Assembly (NCBI GenBank): GCA_020723405.1
Contig: DYIY01000010.1
Coordinates: 73,866-137,865, forward strand
Origin: Thiobacillus denitrificans
GTDB taxonomy: Bacteria; Pseudomonadota; Gammaproteobacteria; Burkholderiales; Thiobacillaceae
Direction: 5' to 3'
DNA length: 64,000 bases
The position numbers and the translations under genes were made by a program. Numbering within the stretch: the stretch's first letter is position 1; each line of letters starts with the position of its first letter. Under the pieces are notes generated by a model. It was not told where the DNA came from and made no database searches. It saw only the letters and a program-made list of their open reading frames with translations. This document shows positions 42,315-51,061 of the stretch, piece after piece.

Positions 42315-43532
42315 ATGTCCAACGATTTCTGCACCGATCTCGGCCAGTGCCGGACCAAGCAGTTCATGACCCTGCTGGGCATCGGCGGGGTGGTGGTCCT
42401 GGCCGGGCTGTACGCCTTCTTCACCCTGGAACACCATGGCCATGTCCTCACCGGCATGAACAACCAGATCGTCTGGGGCCTGCCCCACGTGTTCGCCGTG
42501 TTCCTCATCGTGGCGGCCTCCGGGGCCCTCAACGTGGCCTCCATCGGCTCCGTTTTCGGCAAGCCCATGTACAAGGCCCGGGCCCCCCTGTCGGGCATGC
42601 TTGCCCTGGCCATGCTGGTGGGCGGCCTGGCCATCCTGGTCCTGGATCTGGGCCGGCCTGACCGGTTGGTCGTGGCCATGACCTACTACAACTTCAAGTC
42701 CATCTTTGCCTGGAACATGATCTTCTACAACGGCTTCTTCGCCATCGTGGGCCTTTACCTGCTCACCCTGATGGATCGCCGCCTGAAGCTCTGGTCCAAA
42801 CCCGTGGGCTTCATCGCCTTCCTCTGGCGCCTTTCCCTCACCACCGCCACCGGTTCCATCTTCGGCTTCATCGTGGCCCGCTCCGGCTACAACTCGGCCC
42901 TCATGGCGCCCATGTTCATCATCATGTCCTTCGCCTACGGCCTGGCCATCTTCATGGTGGTGCAGTCCTCCATGTACCGCTGGAACGGCCTGCGTCTGGA
43001 CGAGAACGTGCGGCGGCGCATGAAGAACCTGCTGGCGGTGTTCGTGGGGGCTTCCCTGTATTTCACCATCGTCTTCCACCTGACCAACCTGTACTTCGCC
43101 AAGCAGTGGGATTACGAGCGCTTCATCCTGCTGGACGGTGGCATGTACACCTTCCTGTTCTGGGTGGTCCAGGTCTTCCTGGGCGGAATCGTGCCCATCA
43201 TCCTGCTCTTCGTGCCCCGTTCCAAGGACACCGAGGCCATGTGTTTCTGCTTCCTGGCCCCCTCCCTGGTGATCCTGGGCGGTCTGGCCCAGATGTACGT
43301 GACCATCATCGGCGGCCAGGCCTTCCCCATGAACATGTTCCCAGGCCATCAAGTGAGCAGCAGCTTCTACGATGGCGTGGTGGGCACCTATGCCCCCACC
43401 GTGTGGGAATGGATGCTGGGTCTGGGTGGCGTGGGCATCGCCTTCGTCGCCACGGTGGTCGCCGTGCGCATGTTCAAGTTCATGCCCCAGGACGACTTCA
43501 CCGAGCTGCAAATGCGGCGCAGCACCGACTGA
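42315..43532 (+). CDS. dsrP: DsrP, NrfD-like quinone-interacting membrane subunit
   Basis: This 405-residue membrane protein has about ten helices, as in NrfD/PsrC proteins, including LGIGGVVVLAGLYAFFTL and LAMLVGGLAILVLDLGRPDR. It exchanges electrons with quinone for the periplasmic DsrJO part. It is the last gene before a strong terminator, so dsrA to dsrP form the main dsr transcript. Confidence 0.95.
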   Translation: MSNDFCTDLGQCRTKQFMTLLGIGGVVVLAGLYAFFTLEHHGHVLTGMNNQIVWGLPHVFAVFLIVAASGALNVASIGSVFGKPMYKARAPLSGMLALAMLVGGLAILVLDLGRPDRLVVAMTYYNFKSIFAWNMIFYNGFFAIVGLYLLTLMDRRLKLWSKPVGFIAFLWRLSLTTATGSIFGFIVARSGYNSALMAPMFIIMSFAYGLAIFMVVQSSMYRWNGLRLDENVRRRMKNLLAVFVGASLYFTIVFHLTNLYFAKQWDYERFILLDGGMYTFLFWVVQVFLGGIVPIILLFVPRSKDTEAMCFCFLAPSLVILGGLAQMYVTIIGGQAFPMNMFPGHQVSSSFYDGVVGTYAPTVWEWMLGLGGVGIAFVATVVAVRMFKFMPQDDFTELQMRRSTD

Positions 43533-43551
43533 ACAGGTCCCGCCCCGGATC

Positions 43552-43584
43552 GCAAAAAGCCGACAAAATTTGTCGGCTTTTTGC
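43552..43584 (+). terminator. Rho-independent terminator after dsrP
   Basis: A 16-bp perfect inverted repeat (GCAAAAAGCCGACAAA and TTTGTCGGCTTTTTGC around a single A) ends in a T-run within the right arm. The A-tract on the left arm makes it bidirectional in principle. dsrN begins 24 bp later and probably depends on partial read-through or its own promoter. Confidence 0.93.
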
Positions 43585-43607
43585 TTCCCTGGAGTTAGAA
43601 TTCCGCC

Positions 43608-44999
43608 ATGCCGCATCTGTACGTTTCCGCCGCCCACAAGTCCTCGGGCAAGACCACGGTCACCCTGGGACTATGCCGTGCCCTGCGCGACCGGGGACTC
43701 AAGGTGCAGGCCTTCAAGAAGGGACCGGATTACATCGATCCCATCTGGCATGGTCTGGCCAGTGGCCGGCCCAGCTACAACCTGGATTTCCACATGATGT
43801 CCCGGGCCGAGATCGGGGACCTGTTCGCGCGCCATGCGGCCCCCGCAGACATTGCCCTGGTGGAAGGGAACAAGGGGCTGTACGACGGCATGGATCTGGA
43901 GGGCGGGGACAGCAACGCGGCCATGGCCAAATTCCTGGCCGCCCCCGTGGTGCTGGTGCTGGATAGCGTGGGCGTGACCCGGGGCGTGGCGCCCCTCATC
44001 CTTGGGTATCAGGCTTTCGATAAGGCGGTCAACATCGCCGGCATCATTCTCAACAAGGTGGGGGGGCCCCGCCACGAAGGCAAGCTGCGGGCAGTCATCG
44101 AACGCTACACCGACCTGAAGGTGATCGGCGCGGTACGCATGGATGACAGCCTGGCCATCGTCGAACGCCACCTGGGCCTCATTCCCGGCAACGAGGCGGA
44201 AGCGGCGGAGTCCCGGGTGTCGGCCATCGCCCAACGGGTGGCCGGCCAGGTGGATCTGGATGCCCTGCTGGCCCTGGCCCGGAGCGCACCGGACGTGGCC
44301 AGCCCCGGGTCCCTCCCGGCAGCCGGGCCCGCCCACCCGGGCCTGACCCTGGCCTACGCCCAGGATCGGGCTTTCGGTTTTTACTACCAGGAAGACCTGG
44401 ACACCCTGCGTGACCTGGGCGTCACCCTGGTGGCCGTGGACACCCTCCGCGATGCCAGCCTGCCCCCCTGCGACGGGTTGATCCTGGGAGGGGGCTTCCC
44501 CGAGATGTTCATCCCCGCCCTGGCCGGCAATACGGCCTTGCGCCAGCACATCCGCCAGGCGGTGGAAGGGGGCCTGCCCGTCTATGCAGAATGCGGTGGC
44601 CTCATGTACCTGGCCCGCAGCCTGCGCTGGAACGACCAGCAAGGCGAGATGGTGGGGCTGGTGCCCGGCGACGCGGTCATGGGGGAACGTCCGGTGGGCC
44701 GAGGCTATGCCGCCCTGGCAGAGACCGGACACGGGCCCTGGCCGGCCGCAGCCGCACCCATTCCGGCCCACGAATTCCACTATTCCCGCCTGGATGGCCT
44801 GAGCCCGGGCCTTGACTATGCCTATCGCGTCCTGCGCGGCCACGGCATCGACGGGGAACGGGACGGGTTCGTCCACAAGAATCTGCTGGCCGCCTACTGT
44901 CACCGCCGGGGCAGCGGGGCGGGGGGGTGGATCGCCCCCTTCCTGGGCAAGGCCCAAGCCTTTGCCGAGGCCCGCCAGGCCCGGCGGCTGGCCGCTTAA
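43608..44999 (+). CDS. dsrN: DsrN, cobyrinate a,c-diamide synthase-like amidotransferase
   Basis: This 463-residue CbiA/CobB-family enzyme has an ATP-binding N-terminus (SAAHKSSGKTTVTLGLCRA) and a class I glutamine amidotransferase domain with the cysteine in VYAECGGLMYLA and a late EFHYSRL. In dsr clusters it is proposed to amidate sirohaem to the sirohaem amide used by DsrAB. The adjacent cysG supports a sirohaem-related role. Without that context it would be called cobyrinate amidase. Confidence 0.92.
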   Translation: MPHLYVSAAHKSSGKTTVTLGLCRALRDRGLKVQAFKKGPDYIDPIWHGLASGRPSYNLDFHMMSRAEIGDLFARHAAPADIALVEGNKGLYDGMDLEGGDSNAAMAKFLAAPVVLVLDSVGVTRGVAPLILGYQAFDKAVNIAGIILNKVGGPRHEGKLRAVIERYTDLKVIGAVRMDDSLAIVERHLGLIPGNEAEAAESRVSAIAQRVAGQVDLDALLALARSAPDVASPGSLPAAGPAHPGLTLAYAQDRAFGFYYQEDLDTLRDLGVTLVAVDTLRDASLPPCDGLILGGGFPEMFIPALAGNTALRQHIRQAVEGGLPVYAECGGLMYLARSLRWNDQQGEMVGLVPGDAVMGERPVGRGYAALAETGHGPWPAAAAPIPAHEFHYSRLDGLSPGLDYAYRVLRGHGIDGERDGFVHKNLLAAYCHRRGSGAGGWIAPFLGKAQAFAEARQARRLAA

Positions 45000-45019
45000 T
45001 TCAACCGAAGGAGTACGAC

Positions 45020-45376
45020 ATGATCAGCTTGACCAAGGAAGCCGCCGACCAAATCCGCAGCGCGGCAGAACAATCCGGCGCCGGCAACATGGCCCTGCGC
45101 GTTGCCGCCCGGGTCAACGATGCCGGCATGCTGGAGTTCGGCATGGGCTTCGACGATGAGCGCAACAACGACGCCGCAGTGGATGTCTGGGGCGTGACCC
45201 TGCTCGTCAACGCCCAGTCCGCCCCCTATCTGGACGACGTGACCATCGACTTCCAGGAAGTCTCGCCCGGTCAGGCCCGCTTCGTGTTCATGAAGGCCAG
45301 TGCCGGTTGCGGCACGGGTGGTTGCGGCAGCAGTGGTGGCGGCTGCGGTTCCGGAGGCTGCGGCAGCCACGGCTGA
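45020..45376 (+). CDS. dsrR: DsrR-like A-type iron-sulfur carrier homologue with Cys/Gly-rich tail
   Basis: This 118-residue protein has the IscA/SufA fold (MISLTKEAADQIRSAAEQ, then VDVWGVTLLVNAQSAPYLDD). The cysteine of the usual middle position is missing. The C-terminus is a run of CG-type repeats (GCGTGGCGSSGGGCGSGG) with five cysteines. Allochromatium DsrR lacks the cluster cysteines and acts on DsrE levels, so the tail here is notable. GAAGGAG precedes the ATG at 45020. An earlier in-frame start inside dsrN is rejected. It lies 20 bp after dsrN. Confidence 0.85.
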   Translation: MISLTKEAADQIRSAAEQSGAGNMALRVAARVNDAGMLEFGMGFDDERNNDAAVDVWGVTLLVNAQSAPYLDDVTIDFQEVSPGQARFVFMKASAGCGTGGCGSSGGGCGSGGCGSHG

Positions 45377-45449
45377 TGTGGCGGGCAGTGTGGGGTGAGG
45401 AGTACGGGTAATATCCCCACTCCTGCGCCTCTTCTGCTCCTCGCGCTTT

Positions 45450-45473
45450 ACCCCTTACTCCTCACTTCTCACC
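45450..45473. repeat. 24-bp repeat, copy 2
   Basis: This sequence in the dsrR-cysG gap matches 29433-29456 at 22 of 24 positions. The surrounding 45398-45475 stretch is made of similar CTCCTC/CCCCAC words, including TGAGGAGTACGGG in the opposite sense at 45396-45408. No gene is seen in the 101-bp gap. Confidence 0.7.
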
Positions 45474-45477
45474 CACT

Positions 45478-46923
45478 ATGGATTACCTACCGATTTTCCT
45501 CGACCTGCGGGGCCGCAAGGGCCTGGTGGTGGGGGGCGGCGATCCCGCCGCGCGCAAGGCCACCCTGCTGCTCAACGCCGGCGCCTGGGTCCACCTGGTG
45601 GCCCCCGGGCCCCTGGCCGATGCCTTCAAGGATCTGGCCGCCACCGACCGGCTGATCCACCTGGATGAGACATTCCGTCCGGAGCACGTGGACGGGGTGG
45701 ACGTGGTGTTTGCCAGCAGCGGCGAGGATGCCCTGGACCAGGCCGTCCATGATGCCGCCCGGGCCCGCCACGTGCCGGTGAACGTGGTGGACCGGCCCAG
45801 CCGCTGCTCCTTCATCATGCCCTCCATCATCGACCGCTCCCCGGTCATGGTGGCGGTGAGCAGCGGCGGCGAAGCCCCGGTACTGTCCCGCCTGCTGCGG
45901 GCCCGCCTGGAAACCCTCATCCCCGCCGCCTATGGCCGTCTGGCGGCCCTGGCCGGCCGCTTCAAGAGCGAAGTGCGCAGCCGCTTCAGCAGTACCGAAG
46001 GCCGGCGCAAATTCTGGGAAAAGGCCTTCCTCTCCCCCGTCTCGGAAATGGTCTTCTCTGGCCGGGAACAGGAAGCCGAGGCGAGCCTGAGGGCCATGCT
46101 GGCCGCTGAGGACAACGCGCCGGACAGCGGCGAGGTCTATCTGGTGGGTGCCGGCCCGGGCAACCCGGATCTGCTCACCTTCCGCGCCCTGCGCCTCATG
46201 CAGCAGGCCGACGTGGTGGTCTACGACCGGCTGGTTTCACCCCCCATCCTGGACATGTGCCGGCGTGACGCCGACCGGCTCTACGTGGGCAAGGAACGGG
46301 ACAACCACGCCGTGCCCCAGGACGAGATCAACATGGTGCTGGTGCGCCTGGCCAAGGAAGGCAAGCGGGTGCTGCGCCTGAAGGGCGGCGACCCCTTCAT
46401 CTTCGGTCGGGGTGGCGAGGAGATCGAGACCCTGCGGGAACATGGCGTGCCCTTCCAGGTGGTGCCGGCGGTGACCGCGGCGGCGGGGGTGGCATCCTAC
46501 GCCGGCATCCCCCTCACCCACCGGGACCATGCCCAGGCCCTCATCCTGGTCACCGGCCACCTGAAGGACGGCAGCATGGATCTGGACTGGGACATGCTTT
46601 GCCGGCCCGGCCAGACCATCGTCATCTACATGGGCCTCAAGGGCCTGGTGACCCTGTGCGACGAAATGAAGAAACATGGCATGCCGGGCACCACCCCTGC
46701 GGCCATCGTGCAGCAGGGCACCACCCTCAACCAGAAGACCGTCACCGGCACCCTGGACACCCTGCCCGCCCTGGCCGCCCAGGCCGAGTTGAAGCCCCCC
46801 ACCCTGATCATCGTCGGCAGCGTGGTGAGCCTGCATGCCAAGCTCAACTGGTTCCACCCGGAGCCCGCCGCCGATGACCACTGGCACACGCCCCTGGACA
46901 AGCCGGCTTCCCTGAGCCACTGA
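45478..46923 (+). CDS. cysG: Sirohaem synthase (multifunctional)
   Basis: This 481-residue enzyme joins an N-terminal precorrin-2 dehydrogenase/ferrochelatase domain (FLDLRGRKGLVVGGGDPAAR, about 6-25) to a C-terminal uroporphyrinogen-III methyltransferase (VGAGPGNPDLLTFRALRLMQ, about 222-241; LKGGDPFIFGRGGEE). It makes sirohaem, the DsrAB cofactor. Its place next to dsrN and dsrR strongly suggests it serves the dsr system, though it also supplies assimilatory reductases. Confidence 0.95.
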   Translation: MDYLPIFLDLRGRKGLVVGGGDPAARKATLLLNAGAWVHLVAPGPLADAFKDLAATDRLIHLDETFRPEHVDGVDVVFASSGEDALDQAVHDAARARHVPVNVVDRPSRCSFIMPSIIDRSPVMVAVSSGGEAPVLSRLLRARLETLIPAAYGRLAALAGRFKSEVRSRFSSTEGRRKFWEKAFLSPVSEMVFSGREQEAEASLRAMLAAEDNAPDSGEVYLVGAGPGNPDLLTFRALRLMQQADVVVYDRLVSPPILDMCRRDADRLYVGKERDNHAVPQDEINMVLVRLAKEGKRVLRLKGGDPFIFGRGGEEIETLREHGVPFQVVPAVTAAAGVASYAGIPLTHRDHAQALILVTGHLKDGSMDLDWDMLCRPGQTIVIYMGLKGLVTLCDEMKKHGMPGTTPAAIVQQGTTLNQKTVTGTLDTLPALAAQAELKPPTLIIVGSVVSLHAKLNWFHPEPAADDHWHTPLDKPASLSH

Positions 46924-47106
46924 AACAGGCCGGACCCTGATCCGGCCAACCGGCAGGCCCGTTCCATGGTTTTCCGTCGCTCCCCCGTCCCGGCTCCGGC
47001 GCCCACCCCGGGGGAAATTCGCTTCCATGGGGGTTGGATCGGGGTGTCCGGCCAGGCCGGGCGGATTATCATTGCCGGCCTAGCGCATGTCCGAGCATTG
47101 AGTTCC

Positions 47107-48204
47107 ATGGAAACCCTCACCGTCGATCTGGGCGACCGCGCCTACCCCATCCACATCGGACCCGGCCTCCTGGACCGGGCCGACCTGGTGTTGCCCCACC
47201 TGGTGCAGAAACGGGTGGCCATCGTCACCAACACCACCGTGGGACCCCTGTATCTGGCCCGCCTGCGCCAGACCCTGGCCGATGCCGGGGTGGCGGCCGA
47301 GGCCGTGGTGCTGCCCGATGGCGAGGAGTTCAAGAACTGGGAAACCCTCAACCTCATCTTCGACGACCTGCTCACCCACCGGGCCGAGCGCAAGACCACC
47401 CTCATCGCCCTGGGGGGCGGGGTGATCGGTGACCTGACCGGGTTCGCCGCGGCCAGCTATCAGCGGGGCGTGCCCTTCATCCAGGTGCCCACCACCCTGC
47501 TGGCCCAGGTGGATTCCTCGGTGGGGGGCAAGACCGGCATCAACCATCCCCTGGGCAAGAACATGATCGGCGCCTTCTACCAGCCCCAACTGGTGCTGGC
47601 CGACACGGAAACCCTCAACACCCTGCCGGACCGGGAGTTGTCCGCCGGCCTCGCCGAAGTCATCAAGTACGGCCTGATCCGGGATCTGCCCTTCCTGGAA
47701 TGGCTGGAGGCGAACATGGAGAAGCTGATGGCCCGGGATACGCAGGCTCTCACCTACGCCATCCGCCGCTCCTGCGAGAACAAGGCGGAAGTGGTGGCCG
47801 CCGACGAAAAGGAATCGGGCCAGCGGGCCCTGCTCAACCTGGGCCACACCTTCGGCCATGCCATCGAGACGGGCATGGGCTACGGCAACTGGCTCCACGG
47901 CGAAGGGGTGTCGGCAGGCACCCTGCTGGCCGCCGACCTGTCCCGGCGCCTGGGCTACCTGAGCCAGGCTGACGTGGAGCGGATGGCTGCCCTGTTCCGC
48001 CGGGCCGGGCTGCCGGTTCTGGCGCCGAATCTCGGCGAGGCGGCCTACATGGACTACATGGGCCTGGACAAGAAGGTGGAAGGCGGGAAGATCCGCTTCG
48101 TGCTGCTGCGCAAGCTGGGCGAGGCCTTCGTCGCAGCCCTGAAGGACGAGGGGGAACAGGCGGCCCTGCAGGCCACCCTGAACGAAGCCGTGGACCGTGG
48201 CTGA
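47107..48204 (+). CDS. aroB: 3-dehydroquinate synthase
   Basis: This 365-residue shikimate-pathway enzyme starts [18 protein letters not shown]. It has NAD-binding [15 protein letters not shown], the substrate loop [13 protein letters not shown] and the zinc-ligand block [12 protein letters not shown]. aroK, its usual partner, is not adjacent. The 183-bp gap before it holds no gene. The downstream gene overlaps its end by 8 bp. Confidence 0.97.
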   Translation: METLTVDLGDRAYPIHIGPGLLDRADLVLPHLVQKRVAIVTNTTVGPLYLARLRQTLADAGVAAEAVVLPDGEEFKNWETLNLIFDDLLTHRAERKTTLIALGGGVIGDLTGFAAASYQRGVPFIQVPTTLLAQVDSSVGGKTGINHPLGKNMIGAFYQPQLVLADTETLNTLPDRELSAGLAEVIKYGLIRDLPFLEWLEANMEKLMARDTQALTYAIRRSCENKAEVVAADEKESGQRALLNLGHTFGHAIETGMGYGNWLHGEGVSAGTLLAADLSRRLGYLSQADVERMAALFRRAGLPVLAPNLGEAAYMDYMGLDKKVEGGKIRFVLLRKLGEAFVAALKDEGEQAALQATLNEAVDRG

Positions 48205-49321
48205 GCGGGCCCCCTACGCCGCCGACCCGGGGGCCAGCCGGGGCCGCCGCCACCCGGAACCGGCCGCAGCACCCCGTTCCGAATTCCAGCGGGACCGGGA
48301 CCGCATCGTCCACTCCACCGCCTTCCGCCGCCTGGAATACAAGACCCAGGTGTTCATCAACCACGAGGGCGACCTGTTCCGCACCCGCCTCACCCACAGC
48401 CTGGAGGTGGCCCAGATCGGCCGCACCCTGGCCCGGGTGCTGGGTCTGGACGAGGACCTGACGGAAACCCTGGCCCTGGCCCACGACCTGGGACACACCC
48501 CCTTCGGCCACGTGGGCCAGGACGTACTCAACGAGCTCATGGCCGAGCACGGCGGCTTCGAGCACAACCTGCAATCCCTGCGGGTTGTGGACAGCCTGGA
48601 GCAGAAGTACGCCGAGTTCGAGGGTTTGAACCTCACCTTCGAGGCCCGGGAAGGCATCCTCAAACATTGCTCGAAGAAGAACGCCGAGAAGCTGGGGGAG
48701 GTGGCCGGCCGCTTCCTGGCGGGACGACAACCCAGCCTGGAGGCCCAGATCACCAATCTGGCCGACGAGATCGCCTACAACAACCACGACGTGGATGACG
48801 GCCTGCGTTCCGGCCTCATCAGCCTGGAGCAACTGGAGGGCGTGGACATCTTCGCCCGCCATCTGGACACCGTGCGGGGCCTTTATCCCAGGCTCCACGA
48901 CCGGCGGCTCATCCACGAAACCGTGCGGCGCATGATCAACACCCTGGTGGTGGACCTGCTGGAAGAGACCCGCCGGCGCATCGCCGAACACCGGCCGGAC
49001 GGCCTGGAAGCCGTGCGCGGCTGCCCGCCCCTGGCCGCCTTCAGCAGCGAGATGCGCCGCCAGGCCCTGGAGTTGAAGCAGTTCCTGTTCCACAACCTGT
49101 ATCGCCACTACCGGGTGGAACGCATGAGCGAAAAGGCCCGGCGTCTGCTTCGGGAACTGTTCGTGGCCTTCACCGGCCAGCCCCGGCTCCTGCCCCCGGA
49201 ACACCGGGAGCGGGCCGAGGAGGACCTGCATCGGGCCGTGTGCGACTACATCGCCGGCATGACCGACCGTTTCGCCATCCGGGAACACCGGCGCCTCTAC
49301 GACATCGAGGAACTGGCCTGA
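48197..49321 (+). CDS. dGTP triphosphohydrolase-like HD protein
   Basis: This 374-residue HD-domain phosphohydrolase of the Dgt family (dgtP-like) starts at GTG inside the aroB end. Metal ligands appear as [13 protein letters not shown] and [15 protein letters not shown], followed by NLQSLRVVD. It hydrolyses deoxynucleoside triphosphates. The aroB-dgt order is common in proteobacteria. Confidence 0.93.
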   Translation: MAERAPYAADPGASRGRRHPEPAAAPRSEFQRDRDRIVHSTAFRRLEYKTQVFINHEGDLFRTRLTHSLEVAQIGRTLARVLGLDEDLTETLALAHDLGHTPFGHVGQDVLNELMAEHGGFEHNLQSLRVVDSLEQKYAEFEGLNLTFEAREGILKHCSKKNAEKLGEVAGRFLAGRQPSLEAQITNLADEIAYNNHDVDDGLRSGLISLEQLEGVDIFARHLDTVRGLYPRLHDRRLIHETVRRMINTLVVDLLEETRRRIAEHRPDGLEAVRGCPPLAAFSSEMRRQALELKQFLFHNLYRHYRVERMSEKARRLLRELFVAFTGQPRLLPPEHRERAEEDLHRAVCDYIAGMTDRFAIREHRRLYDIEELA

Positions 49322-49340
49322 AGGGCTGGACTGGGGGACT

Positions 49341-49369
49341 TGCCCCATTTCGAGTGGGGCATATGCCCC
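49341..49369. promoter_or_regulatory. Palindromic upstream activator-like sites
   Basis: TGCCCCA (49341-49347) and TGGGGCA (49355-49361) form one inverted repeat. The second arm is also the left half of the perfect 14-bp palindrome GGGGCATATGCCCC (49356-49369). Three half-sites 63-91 bp upstream of a -24/-12 promoter are the expected layout for an NtrC-family activator. Confidence 0.6.
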
Positions 49370-49431
49370 GATTGTCTAGGCGTATCCCCCGATCGGCCGG
49401 ACCGCTGCAAAGAGATCAATGACCTGCCGGG

Positions 49432-49447
49432 TGGCACGGGCCTTGCC
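49432..49447 (+). promoter_or_regulatory. Sigma-54 (-24/-12) promoter
   Basis: TGGCACGGGCCTTGCC matches the consensus TGGCACG-N4-TTGC with GG at 49433-49434 and GC at 49445-49446. It points toward the sensor kinase gene. Expected transcription start is near 49458. It suggests that the NtrC-type regulator at 51062 controls its own operon. Confidence 0.75.
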
Positions 49448-49697
49448 TCTGGGATGAGGCCATTCACCTCCCCGAGCCACCCCATGGGTCACCGCCTTTT
49501 CCCCAAGACCTTCCCGCCCGCAACCCGCCGTCCCGGTCCGGCGAGCCGTCAGGTGGAGCCGTCCACGCCGGGTTCAGTCGTCCTCAGTTTTCCGGTGCAT
49601 GTGCGCCCGCCATCCCGGCCGCCCCGGACCGGTGGCGTCCTGGGAGGCACAGGCTGAAGCCATGGCCGCCAACCCACCCGATCTCCATAATGCCGCC

Positions 49698-51044
49698 ATG
49701 TCCGACAAACCCTTCCGCCTGAGCCGTTCCTTCGCCGTCACCGGGCTGGTGTCCATTCTGCTCTTGAGCATCCTCGGGGCCCTGGCCCTGTCGCGCCTGC
49801 TCACCGACCGGATGCTGCGCCAGGAAGGGGTGCTCACCATGGAGTTCATCCACAGTCTGGTGATGGTGGAGAAAGCCGCCGAGTATTTCCGCCATGGCCA
49901 GACCGGCGCCCCGGAGGTGGCCATGACCTTCACCCACGTGGGCAGCATGCCCGACGTGTTGCGGGCCAGTGCCCACAGTCTGGACCGGCGGGTGATCTGG
50001 TCGAGCGACAAATCCATCGTGGGCCGCCAGTTCCTCGACAACCCCGAGTTGGAACGGGCCCTGGCTGGAGAGATGGTGGCCCATGACCACTTTGGCCACG
50101 CCCACGAACGTGACAAGTCGGAACACGCCAGCCTGGGCCAGGACGTGGGCTACTTCGTGGAAATCTACTTCCCGGTGCGGGATCCTTCCGGTGCCATCGT
50201 CGGGGCCGTGGAGGTTTACAAGACGCCCCGGGCCCTGTTCGAGGCCATCCGCACCGGCAAGCGCACCATCTGGGTCGGCGCGGCCCTGGGCGGACTGTTT
50301 CTCTACCTGGCCCTGTTCTGGGTGGTGCGCCAGGCCGACCAGTTGATCGCTGCCCAGCAGGAGCGGCTGGTGGAGAACGAAACCCTGGTGGCGGTGGGCG
50401 AGATGGGCTCCGCCGTGGCCCACGGCATCCGCAACCCCCTGGCCTCCATCCGCTCCTCGGCGGAACTGGCCCTGGAAACGGCCGACCCGGCCGGGGCCGA
50501 GTCGGCCCGGGACATCATCGCCGAAGTGGACCGCATGGAAGGCTGGGTGCGGGACCTGTTGAGCTACGCCCGGCCGGTGAACGCCAGCGGCACCAGCGTC
50601 CCGGTGACGCCCCTGCTCAAGGATCAGTTGCAGAGCTTTGAACGGGATGCGGCCCGCCGGGGCATCCACCTGGAATCGGAAGTGGAGGACGGGGTGGGCA
50701 GCGTGCGGGCCGATCCCCTGTTGCTGGGCCAGGTGCTCACCAGCCTGCTGGCCAACGCCTTCGAGGCCCTGGACCAGAAATCCCGCCGGGGCGGCCGGGT
50801 GCGGCTGGGGGCCGCGCGTACCGACCGGCTGGTGCGCATCTGGGTGGAGGACGACGGCCCGGGCATGACCACCGAGCAACTGGCCCGGGTGTTCAAGCCT
50901 TTCTACACCACCAAGCCCAAGGGCCTGGGGGTGGGCCTGCCCCTGGCCAAGCGCATCATCGAGCGGCTTGGTGGCGGCATCCACATCACCAGCCAACCGG
51001 GGCAGGGCGCCCGGGTGGAACTGCGCCTGCCCGTCGAAGGCTGA
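49698..51044 (+). CDS. Membrane sensor histidine kinase (partner of sigma-54 regulator)
   Basis: This 448-residue kinase has a first membrane helix (FAVTGLVSILLLSILGALAL), a periplasmic sensor region of about 170 residues, and a second helix (IWVGAALGGLFLYLALFWVV). Then come HisKA with GSAVAHGIRNPLASIRSS and an ATPase domain (VEDDGPGM, GLGVGLPLAKRIIERLGG). It resembles ZraS/NtrB-type kinases. The start at 49698 (MSDKPFRLSR) is likely but without a clear ribosome-binding site; ATGs at 49662 and upstream are possible. It is followed by its regulator after 17 bp. Confidence 0.88.
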   Translation: MSDKPFRLSRSFAVTGLVSILLLSILGALALSRLLTDRMLRQEGVLTMEFIHSLVMVEKAAEYFRHGQTGAPEVAMTFTHVGSMPDVLRASAHSLDRRVIWSSDKSIVGRQFLDNPELERALAGEMVAHDHFGHAHERDKSEHASLGQDVGYFVEIYFPVRDPSGAIVGAVEVYKTPRALFEAIRTGKRTIWVGAALGGLFLYLALFWVVRQADQLIAAQQERLVENETLVAVGEMGSAVAHGIRNPLASIRSSAELALETADPAGAESARDIIAEVDRMEGWVRDLLSYARPVNASGTSVPVTPLLKDQLQSFERDAARRGIHLESEVEDGVGSVRADPLLLGQVLTSLLANAFEALDQKSRRGGRVRLGAARTDRLVRIWVEDDGPGMTTEQLARVFKPFYTTKPKGLGVGLPLAKRIIERLGGGIHITSQPGQGARVELRLPVEG

Positions 51045-51061
51045 GCCCACCAAGGACAATC

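Larger units (their letters stand above)
49322..49697 (+). other. 376-bp control region before the sigma-54-type two-component genes
   Basis: This gap holds palindromic GGGGCA/TGCCCC sites (49341-49369), a sigma-54 promoter (49432-49447) and about 240 bp of leader. A 105-codon frame at 49340-49657 contains CPDC but is proline-rich, lacks a good ribosome-binding site and overlaps the promoter, so it is not called as a gene. Confidence 0.6.

Noticed and set aside
49340-49657. A 105-codon frame with CPDC that could be a small zinc protein
   Set aside because: It overlaps the sigma-54 promoter, is proline/arginine-rich like non-coding frames in this GC-rich DNA, and lacks a suitable ribosome-binding site.
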